DNA of 64,000 nucleotides, from NCBI GenBank assembly GCA_003550325.1, contig QKWP01000109.1:326025-390024 (forward strand), in the 5' to 3' direction. The stretch's first letter is position 1. Each line of letters begins with the position of its first letter. Below the pieces are notes generated by a model. It made no database searches. It was not told the DNA's origin and saw only the letters and a list, made by a program, of their open reading frames with translations. This DNA is from Gigaspora rosea (taxonomy: Eukaryota > Glomeromycota > Glomeromycetes > Diversisporales > Gigasporaceae). A program made the translations under genes and the position numbers. Shown here in pieces: positions 55,484-64,000 of this stretch.

Positions 55484-55770
55484 TAGGGATGGTTAGGTTG
55501 GTTTAGGTTCGGTTTTTGGTTTGGAACCTAAGAGCCTCGTTTTTAAAAAGTTCCAAAACCTGGCTCCAGAACCTGGTTCTGAACCTGGTTCCTGAACCTG
55601 GTTCGACCTAAAAACCTAAAATCTATTATAAATCTAAGAATCTAAGAATCTAAGAACCTAAGAACCTACCATGAACCTAAGAACTTATCATGAACCTAAG
55701 AACCTAGGTCCCAAAATTGGAACCGGGTTTAGGTTCTTAGGTTCTGGACCTATGAACTTTACCATCCCTA
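55484..55770. mobile_element. hAT-type MITE with AACCTAAG subterminal repeats
   Basis: Exact 8-bp duplication TATTGGAG (55476-55483, 55771-55778). Ends TAGGGATGGTTAGGTT and AACTTTACCATCCCTA are inverted. The interior is filled with AACCTAAGAACC, GGTTCTTAGGTT and GAACCTGGTTC words in both orientations. 287 bp, no coding capacity. Confidence 0.88.
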
Positions 55771-56146
55771 TATTGGAGTAGCCGGCAGATAAAACTGTTT
55801 GTTATTTGAGAATTTAGTGCAGATTTTAATAATTTTGCTAGAAACTTCCATACAAAAATCTTGAGTCGTACCTTTTGCAAAAAATGAGAATCAATCCTAT
55901 TCAGTTCCTACGTACAGACGTATAGTATTGTACATACCAAATACGTGGTTATCGACTAGATTACATTTTCAGTAACAAATGACTAATCAAGTGTAATCAG
56001 GTCACATCGATTTCATACAGTAGTACTATCTGCATAGACTACGTAAATACCATGCTTTACAAGATTGTTTCTTAGTTGTAAACAGCTCTGTGCCTATTTT
56101 TTTAAAAACTTTTCATCTTGTTAAATTATCAGATTGATTACGGTAT

Positions 56147-56813
56147 GATTCCCCGAAAGTTAGTTACCCGCCAGCTTATTTTTCCGACACTATATCCCCG
56201 ACAGAATGTTTCACCTACAGCACTTTTTGTTGACAGAATCTTTCCTCGACATACCATGTTTTTGACATCCCCTTTCCTTGACATCTCATATTTTTGACAA
56301 GGCATTTATCTGACATGACATATTTCTAATTTGACTTTTCTCCGACACTAAGTTTTATTGAATGCACTTTTTCCGACAAGAACGATAAACCCAGTGATCA
56401 TCACATCACGTGAAATCATGCAACTACGTCATTTGTTTACTAGCACTATCAACTCTGCCTAAATTATACTATCACCTAACCCTAATCTAACCCTAACCTA
56501 GGCCGAGTGCTTAATCATTTGATGTGATAACCACGAATATATCACTCTACCAAATAATTATATTTCTAGTCGGGGAAAGATTTTGTCGGAAAAAGATGTC
56601 GGAAACACGTCATGTCGAAAAAATATTCTTTCTGAAATACGTCATGTCAGTAAAATGTCTTTTCGAAAATATGTCCTGTCAAGGTAAGGGGAGGTCGAAA
56701 ACATGGTATATCGAGGAAAGATTCTGTCAACCAAAAATGCTGTAGGTGAAACATTCTGTCGGGGATATAGTGTCGGAAAAATGAGCTGGCGGGGAACTAA
56801 CTTTCGGGGAATC
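56147..56813. mobile_element. Foldback element with 16-bp-phased GACA/TGTC arrays
   Basis: Ends GATTCCCCGAAAGTTAGTT and AACTAACTTTCGGGGAATC are inverted, and the arms stay near-identical for about 115 bp and recognisable for about 230 bp. GACA cores on the left start at 56200, 56232, 56248, 56264, 56280, 56296, 56312 and 56344, with degenerate cores at 56216 and near 56328 and 56360. TGTC-like cores on the right lie at 56597, 56613, 56645, 56677, 56693, 56725 and 56757, with degenerate ones between. All fall on a 16-bp lattice. The centre holds CACGTG and CTAACCCTAATCTAACCCTAAC. The 73-aa ORF is a repeat artefact. Confidence 0.85.
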
Positions 56814-56969
56814 AAGCAACAACCATCAGGATTACCTTCATAATTAGGTATTTATATTATAATTTCATATACTGCGATGATTTATTAGTACGTTAAATTG
56901 TGAATGGCTGACGTGGCGCGTAGTTTCCTACACAATCATACTTCACGGAGACTCAAAATTTATAAAGTG

Positions 56970-57380
56970 CTAGAACCCTTTTTTATAAACGTACATATGC
57001 GCTGAGATGTACTTTTTTTGTTATGATGCTATTTGTGTTTCAACTGATTGAAAAATGTTACAATACTCAATCCAAAGTTGCATCTAGTGCTAACCTGTGC
57101 ATGTATGTGCAACGCTCTCTAAATCAGTCGTTACATCAGAAAAGGATAATCGTTTTGGTTATTTTTTTCAATCTGAATTATAAAGTATGAATTTTAAGAT
57201 AAAAACTGCAAGGCTTCTTATCTAATAGTTCATAAGTAAATAAATAAATAAACATATATATATTGTATTTATTTATAGTTTTATTTATATATATATGCTT
57301 TAAATAATTTCTAATACTAAGTTCTATCAATCTATATAATATAACAATATGTTCAAATAATGTTTATGATTCTAAATAGA
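56970..57380. repeat. Duplicon segment S, copy B
   Basis: Partner of 34830-35259. It extends to AATCTTTGTTAGCAGG, where copy A has the CATCAG MITE instead, giving an empty site for that element. Confidence 0.75.
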
Positions 57381-57727
57381 ATCTTTGTTAGCAGGTTGTT
57401 TATGTTACACGAAGATCCGAAGATCCTGCAATTTTTATTGGTTCCGAACCTAATTTTGTAGATCCATTTTCTTGACCTGTCGATCTCGATTTTTCGATAA
57501 TACATCAGAAAAATGCTTCTATTTCATTTCTGACTTCAGAATTTCAAAAATGATGTAGAATTATCATACTCCAGTTTATTTTCTATAAGTTAATTCTGAA
57601 TCATCCTAATAATTTTATATTAAGGGGGTTTTCACTGGACAAAAATTTTCCGAATCTGATATCGATTAGTCGATCAATGCAACATGTGAAATCACAGAAG
57701 TCCCGGAATTCTAGCAGAATGATAAAT

Positions 57728-58116
57728 GGGTCATGGACTAGGAAAACCCCCCTTTGACGATTTTTTAAAAAAATTGAGTTGTTTGATTCAAATTAAAGTT
57801 CCGGTTTGTATCTATATGTATTTCACTTTTTACACTACGTTAATATAATAATTTATCGAGATATTTTAACTTGAATGTAACCCAATTTTTTAACGATCGT
57901 GTTCTAAAAATAGATTAACAACCAAAGATTTACGACTCAATTAAATCAGATTGGTCAATCAGTGTTTCATAATCACATGACATTGTTTATTCAGTAATTG
58001 ATATCTAAAAATAAACAAAAAATTCAGGGGTAAAATTTAAGTTCCACAGACAAATAATCGCCATTTTCTCAAAACGGAAACTACCCTTCAAAGGGGGTTT
58101 TCCTAGTCCATGACCC
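57728..58116. mobile_element. MITE, first of an adjacent pair
   Basis: Ends GGGTCATGGACTAGGAAAAC and GTTTTCCTAGTCCATGACCC are exact inverses. AAAT lies on each side (57724-57727, 58117-58120). The 389-bp interior is non-coding and shares long blocks with its neighbour, e.g. AATTGATATCTAAAAATAAAC. Confidence 0.9.
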
Positions 58117-58120
58117 AAAT

Positions 58121-58510
58121 GGGCGATGGACTAGGAAAACCCGTCTTCGACACTTTTTTATCAATTTCGAGATTTTTGATTCAAAACGAAGTGCCAGTTT
58201 CTGTTTATATGTATTTCACTTTTCACCCTACAATGATATAATAATTTATCGAGATATTTTAACTTGAAGGTAGACCAATCTTTAAACGTATATGTTCTAA
58301 AAATAGATCAACAGCAAAAGATTGACGGCTCAATTAAATTAGATTGGTCAATCAATGTTTTATAATCACATGATGTTGTTTATTCAGTAATTGATATCTA
58401 AAAATAAACAAAAAGTTCAGGGGTAAAAATTTAGGTTTCACAAACAATAATCATCATTTTCTCAAAATGGAAATCCCACTTCGAAGACGGGTTTTCCTAG
58501 TCCATCGCCC
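58121..58510. mobile_element. MITE, second of an adjacent pair
   Basis: Ends GGGCGATGGACTAGGAAAAC and GTTTTCCTAGTCCATCGCCC are exact inverses. AAAT follows at 58511-58514, so the pair reads AAAT-element-AAAT-element-AAAT. Its terminal repeats differ from the neighbour's at matching positions in both arms, so the arms have co-varied. Confidence 0.9.
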
Positions 58511-58689
58511 AAATTTGATTTCGAAATAAACAGATTTTTTCGAAAATATGTGTGGAATATTAGATTTTACCATCCCGGACAAATTTCAAGATAGTGTAAT
58601 ATTCGATAATCAAGTTCTAGATTGATTCCTAAAATAGAATTAACCTTGTTTCACGTGATTTAATCAATTCTATGATAATTAGATATCGG

Positions 58690-59039
58690 TAGGGATGCAT
58701 CGGTCCTGAAAAAGACCGGTCCAGGACCGGTCCCGAACCGGGACCGATAAGGACCGTGGGACCATTAAAGGACCGTCCTGGGACCGGTCCTTGTAAACAT
58801 AACTGTGATATTCGTATCACCCAATCAAATTTCTTGATCAGGTGTAACGTAGATCATATGATGTTTGTTTACATCTGACAGTAAATAATTACGTCATTTT
58901 TGGCCAATAAAATCTTATGCATTAGGATTGACGTAATCATTAAAGGACCGTTAAGGGACCGAAGGACCGGACCGGACCGGGACCGCAAACACTATGATAA
59001 CGGCCCTCTTAGGGACCGGACCGGACTGATGCAACCCTA
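58690..59039. mobile_element. hAT-type MITE with GGACCGG subterminal repeats
   Basis: Exact 8-bp duplication GATATCGG (58682-58689, 59040-59047). The left end is TAGGGATGCATCGGTCC and the right end GGACTGATGCAACCCTA. GGACCGG/CCGGTCC words crowd both subterminal regions around an AT-rich centre. 350 bp. Inserted in the duplicon's distal upstream sequence (compare AACTTCATAAATTTCTA near 2850). Confidence 0.9.
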
Positions 59040-59159
59040 GATATCGGAACTTCATAAATTTCTAATCATTTGATTGTTTAACAGAATAATTCAACTATCA
59101 CTAGGAAATCAGAATCTGATATGGGTCCGAAGCAATATGAATACATAATTTTTAATTAT

Positions 59160-59437
59160 TGTGCAAACACTTATGATCATGAAAAAGTTTCTTATTGTTA
59201 TTTTTTGTATGTTATTACGTAAGCACAACAATCACAAATTAAAACTCAGTTAGCCAATCACAACTTTTAAATCATGATCATAATTGCACGATAACATCGA
59301 TATTGGATCATGCAGCGATTAATATCACTGTCGGAACAAATGATTGGTTGAAACGTGCCGTGTAGCGGCACGTGTCAGCCAATCATTTGCTCCGACAAAA
59401 CAAATTTCATGATATTAATCGCTGCATGACCAATATC
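59160..59437. repeat. Hairpin element related to the 8.6-kb hairpin block
   Basis: GATATTGGATCATGCAGCGA at 59299 pairs with the complement ending at 59437, and CAATCATTTG with CAAATGATTG inside. The tip is CGTGCCG..CGGCACG. The left flank ATGATCATGAAAAAGTTTCT (59174) matches ATGATCATGAAATTATTTCT (8588), linking both to one family. Confidence 0.7.
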
Positions 59438-59554
59438 TTATAATTAATAGCCGTTTACGGTCTATTAATCAATTGTTACACTGACTGCAGATCATCACGG
59501 GAACCGTCAATCCTCAAATTTTATTGGCCGGAGCTGACTAACATTGCTAGACGT

Positions 59555-60142
59555 TGTCACGGTTCGGGGAGAGCTTAATGATAATATTGCCTAATTTAGC
59601 TTTGAGCCGCGAACATAAAATTGATAAAGGAGAGTATAAATTTATTAAAGGAAAGCAAGCTTTATTGCATATTTATTATTAACAGTGAAGCATCTCTATT
59701 TATTACAGGTTATATGTTACATATGCGTAAATTCCTCCTTTGCACTCCAGCGGGAATTATCCTTTAAATACATTATCCTCTTCAATCAATTCTCACGGTG
59801 AAAATGAAATAACTCAAGTGTGAGTTTACAGATTATGAAGTAATTGTAATGTGAAAATTAAGTAATAGGTCTAAACGTTCATTAAATGTAATCATGAGAA
59901 GAAAGGTAAGGGTTAATACGTAAGGGAAATAAAAATGAAGTAATGGTTCGCGGGAAAATGTAGTAATCGAACCGGGTAACGTACGATCATCAAAATGTAG
60001 TAATCGTAGCCGGGTAACGTACGATCATCAAAATGTAGTAATAGGAGCCGGATAACCGTACGATGATCAAAATGAGGTAATTGGTCGGAAGTTACTTCGT
60101 TCGATCGGTAAATTTTGTCAAGTGACAAAATTTCCCGTGACA
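59555..60142. mobile_element. Solo LTR (588 bp)
   Basis: It starts TGTCACGGTTCGGGGAGAGC and ends TTTCCCGTGACA, with ACGT on both sides (59551-59554, 60143-60146). Inside, CGTACGATCATCAAAATGTA-type units of about 40 bp repeat three to four times (59960-60085). No internal retrotransposon region. Confidence 0.8.
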
Positions 60143-60262
60143 ACGTGCATTCAAGTTTACTCGTACAGGTGTGTCCTCGCTACGCTTCGGACAATTAACA
60201 CAATTTGAAATCAAAGCAATGGATCAATTTTATGCGATCCAATCCTAAGTGAGATTCTGTAA

Positions 60263-61020
60263 GGAATAATATGAACTTTACTCGTATTGTCATTTACATA
60301 AATAAATATGTGTTTTATACTTAACATTTAAGTTACGCTGCGCTAGCATAATTTGTAATAATCAGTACAACCATTTGAAGATATATAGTAATATATTAGA
60401 AGTATAATTTAAAATAAAGCCCGTTTCTTTTTATATACTTTAATAAAAACTGATATAAATTAATAGTTTGAGATTTTTAGAATAAAAGAAGACGCGTTAC
60501 AAGGCTACACAAACTCACTCATTTTAGATTCTCATAATGATGCTTGTTGTGAACATATGAATAACCAACTTTAGTTATTTTAATAGTAAAACATCATCCG
60601 TTCGAATAAAGCTTTTTTTTTTACACGGAGGCTAGATTTTTTTTTTTTAAAAAAAATCTATTGTTTAGTCAAAATCGGTTGTGATAATTTGTGTTAATTC
60701 TATACCTTTTACAATCTGGTTTATAGGAACGTTGCCTAATTTGACCACGCATCAAAGGAAAAATTTGTAGATATCTGATCATATTCCAATAATACATTTT
60801 TATATATATACATATATCTAATTTTTAAAGTATACAGTGTGCAATTCTAAAAGCTATTATTTAATTTTCCATATTAAGGCATCTATATATTTGAGTTATC
60901 AAGGTATTGCTATTAAAATTTTTTTTTCTTTGAATTTCGGAGTTTCAATTCAAACTTTAATTTCAGTATCAAATATAAATCACTTATTTTTTGAAATTTA
61001 TTTACGAGTTTTTTGTAGAA
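60263..61020 (+). promoter_or_regulatory. Upstream region of large gene, copy 3
   Basis: Homologous to the other three upstream regions. ACGCGT at about 60492-60497 lies about 525 bp before the ATG. It leads into a disabled gene copy. Confidence 0.5.
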
Positions 61021-62744
61021 ATGAGTACTAATCAGCCCTCATTTGCTATTGAATTTCTAATTTTCATATAGTCAAAAATCCGAAAAATTTTGTGTTATGT
61101 TGTAAAGCCTGGTTACGAGTTTACAAAAATGAACATGCACGAGCAGAATGGATTATTTACCATTATGGAAAGGCACATGTACCCTTTTACGCCGTAAGAC
61201 TTGGGCCAACCTTCATCAACTTACCCGTTGCACAATCTATTATTACGAAGCATGGAATTCTATCGAGATATTTCGTTCAATAACTTCTTGCTAACTATGA
61301 AGGTTATGATTTCAAATTAATTGAATTAAAAATCGCGAATAATGTTGGTCAAATTAGCTTTGATTGAATTAAATTATTAAAGGAAAAGTCTCAAGAACCA
61401 ATGGACGAGTAATTTAGAATTAGATGTCTTCGCGTATTTTCTAACGGTGGCGCAAAAGCAATTTGATACCAACAAACTTTGCTTAAAAGGAAAATAATAT
61501 GGAGCTTTTTGATTTCCTTTCTGGTGATCCGCGTTCAATAAGTGATGCACAAGGCATTTTACAAAAAAATATTGATGCTATGAAAACCAAATACTGCGTA
61601 TGAAATTATTCCATTCCCTCCAAGACCATCAAAATCACTTCCTGCAGCGCAAAATATTCTAGAAAAATACCCACCTAAAGATGGTTACGAAAATAAGAGA
61701 CAATTAAATGTAATCACTCGCGCAATTTTACTTTGTAAAGATTTGGTATTATTATGAAAAGAAATTGGCTATAATCAAATCTGTAATGATGTCAATGACC
61801 TAGTAATTCAGGGGGCTTTTCTCATTTTCTACCTCCTAATCCTTCTGCTGATTGAGTTCAACCAGACGTTGAATTTATTAGCAAGCGGATCAGCGAATTA
61901 ATTGATCTTGGTTTTCAACTGAGTTATGGTGTTATTGGCAGCATTCTGTATTTATTTAAGATAGATTAGAGGATATTGGTGAAACATTAATGGAGTCATT
62001 TGTGCATATTAAGAAAGATTCTCGTGATAACTTTTTAAATTGTTGCTTAATAGAATCATTAAGGTCAAAGCATAGCTCAAACAAACCTCATGTTTGGGAT
62101 TTTTTTTATAAATTCGCGAAAGATAACCCTGAAATGGCATTCAATAAGGCATTTTGTTATAATTTACAAAAAAATAAAAATTTTACAGTCGTATCTGGAA
62201 TCAGGCAACTCCCATTACCATCAAAATTTCATAATTGGGTCTTGTGAAATTTGGCATAGATGCACAAAGCACCAAAATATGCTTTGATGTTATATTAAAT
62301 GCACGCGTTAGTATAGATTTAAAATTACAGCAAAATGCCAACGCAGACATACCTAATGGAATAAATCAAACAGAGTTCAAGCAATTTGAATATTTTTAAA
62401 ATTTCAAATAATTTTTATATACCGTTACATTTGGATATGATTTCTAAATGTACAAGTCAGGATATTCTAGCCCATTATTCAAATATTATTTGCTTGATTT
62501 ATTTAATGTTAAAATATCCTTCGAAATGCCAATGAGAATAGGTATAAATAAAGGCGGTATGTATAATCATTACAGTCATGTATTTCTAAAAACAATCACT
62601 GGAAAAAGAAACAAACGCTCATTAAAAAAATGGAATCAGGCATTACACAGTCTTTCAACAAATAATGGCAGATTAACAAACACATTTCGCAATTATCTTC
62701 ACGAATTTATTTATGAAAACTTGCCAAACTCGACAAACTTTTAA
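61021..62744 (+). pseudogene. Large duplicon gene, copy 3 (many lesions)
   Basis: It starts MSTNQPSFAIEFLIF. A short deletion then creates an in-frame TAG (TTCATATAG near 61063-61071) where copy 2 reads FKYV. Further frame breaks lie near 61283, 61365, 61400, 61495, 61590, 61620, 61755 and later, while blocks such as LGPTFINLPVAQSIITKHGI and HSSNKPHVWDF are kept. The C-terminal block (about 62500-62744) stays open, ending ENLPNSTNF, and shows the frame lost in copy 2. It cannot make full-length protein. No nested insertion occurs within the coding part. Confidence 0.85.
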
Positions 62745-63015
62745 ATTAAAGCTAAGATATGATTTATTACTGGTAATGAAATTGCCTTTTTGGCATATTA
62801 TTTCCCGAGACAAGTTTAGTTAATTATTCTTCGTTTCATTCATAGTGTCATATTTTACCTAATTTGATTAATCGAAATACGTACGTATGCGAGTAAATCA
62901 CAACTCCCTTGCCTTACCTAAACAAATAAATAAGTTTCAGGGAATATATCCGATTTAAGTAATACAGCTTTATATATAACAAATTAACATTTGTTACATC
63001 AAATTAAACTAATAT

Positions 63016-63284
63016 AGGCATTACATATTAAAACAGCCAATTTTTACAATTCTTTGAAATTTATTTTATCTGATTTTTGAATAGATATCTATTCAATAAA
63101 AAAGTATGTCATAAGAGCTAATTAACCCCCTACTATCTTTTTTTATCGGCATGCTGTATATCGTTTCCAATAATGTTAAGGTTATGCGTAGATCATCTTG
63201 TTTATTGGCTGTTTTTTAAATCGTGACCGCCACATTTCCTTTTAAGCTAAAACGGAAAGGATTTTCGTCAAATAATTTTATATT
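63016..63284. other. 3' flank with a truncated MITE
   Basis: GGCATTACATATTAAAACAG at 63018 is the left half of the MITE seen whole at 41448-41636. The right half is missing after about 63120. Confidence 0.5.
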
Positions 63285-63350
63285 ATCTTATCTGATATCT
63301 GATATATCTATCTGATATATCTGATATATCTGATATATCTGATATAGCCC
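63285..63350. repeat. TGATATATC microsatellite
   Basis: TGATATATC-type units of 9 bp, with two variant 11-13 bp spacings, repeat about six times, ending at TGATATAGCC. Confidence 0.75.
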
Positions 63351-64000
63351 CGAAAATTTTTTATCGTATTCGGGTTGTATTTATAAATTTTTGGTTATCA
63401 CGTGAGATTATATATGTGATAAAGGTTTCACGCAATAATAAATTTGTCAAGTAAATAGTACGTAATTTAAGTGTTAATTCTAAATTTATTTTATTTTATT
63501 TATTTATTTATTTATATGAATTATTATTATTATTTTGACCGATTTTGACCGTAAATGATAAAACAAAGAAGCCAAACTTCGTGGTAAATTTACCCATTAA
63601 GTAACTTACTTTTACTTACCTAATTTTAATTTATTTGTTTATTTTTTTTTAAATAAACAATCTGTGCGTTTCGATGAGATAATGCAGATACTCTAACTAG
63701 TCTGGTACTGCTTGATTATGTTCGATTGAGCCTTTGAGCAAATCCTTACTAGAGCAACCTCGTGAGTTGAGGTTGATAATCACGTTAGCGATATGCTGCG
63801 ACGATGACGTTGATGATTCCTAAATCGAGTTGACATATGCATGACGTACGTAATTCAACAGAATGAAAAGGTGGCTAAGCAGAACATGAGCGCCTCACAA
63901 GGCCCGGGTAAAGGGTGGGATCACGAGCTGAACGAAGCGGATGAGAAAAAACATGTGAAGATCATCGTGAGATGCTAAATAAGGGATTGGAGACAGGTGA
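63351..64000. other. Unresolved right edge
   Basis: The last ~330 bp are clearly richer in G and C than the rest. They contain a short frame from ATG 63888 (MSASQGPGKGWDHELNEADE...) that stops after about 30 codons. This could be the beginning of a gene or retroelement continuing outside the window; nothing is recognised. Confidence 0.3.

Larger units (their letters stand above)
57588..58680. repeat. Duplicon segment S2, copy B (split)
   Basis: 57588-57727 and 58511-58680 together match 37834-38160. The interval is two adjacent MITEs. It also ends with the sequence that leads into the large gene's distal upstream region. Confidence 0.75.

Noticed and set aside
56524..56745. 73-aa ORF
   Set aside because: It reads the right arm of the 16-bp-phased repeat array.

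Overview
The window looks like a transposon-rich, gene-poor piece of a fungal nuclear genome. It is very AT-rich, genes carry short GT...AG spliceosomal introns, and TTAGGG-like tracts occur inside many small elements. There are Ty3-like solo LTRs, hAT and Crypton-like transposases, and a recently duplicated family of large lineage-specific proteins with an F-box-like N-terminus. Together these fit an arbuscular mycorrhizal fungus of the Glomeromycotina (Rhizophagus-like). That assignment is inference from style and remembered families, not from a search. No rRNA, tRNA, CRISPR array or bacterial-type operon was recognised. Layout by region: 0-3 kb holds small inverted-repeat elements and AT-rich filler. 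2.8-7.7 kb is duplicon copy 1: a decayed large gene broken by a MULE-type element that is itself broken by a solo LTR, followed by a small Q/N-rich gene. 8.5-10.1 kb is a cluster of hairpins and nested MITEs, including a perfect 347-bp palindrome. 10.4-12.0 kb is a Crypton-like tyrosine recombinase gene with introns and one frameshift. 14.0-14.3 kb is a LINE tail. 15.3-22.3 kb is a satellite-like domain of several degenerate tandem arrays with nested foldback elements. 22.4-24.1 kb is a head-to-tail MITE array with a LINE-like tail. 26.6-33.5 kb is a complete hAT transposon (6858 bp, 8-bp target duplication) with a 10-exon transposase and an unusual tandem palindromic repeat. 33.5-41.6 kb holds a solo LTR and duplicon copy 2, with the best-preserved large gene. 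42.8-47.8 kb is MITEs and an LTR candidate. 53-63 kb holds a deleted duplicon, the third small gene, further nested elements and duplicon copy 3 (large pseudogene). How the parts fit: the three or four duplicon copies act as each other's empty-site controls, so many insertions can be dated relative to the duplications and their exact ends and target duplications read directly. The only convincing host-type genes are the large gene family (best copy 39268-40809) and the three small Q/N-rich genes at 7400, 36771 and 54038. The rest is mostly mobile-element sequence. The most novel-looking signals are the 16-bp-phased GACA/TGTC arrays in a foldback element (56147-56813), the perfect palindrome (9384-9730), the run of adjacent hairpins (8642-8843) and the small Q/N-rich gene family.
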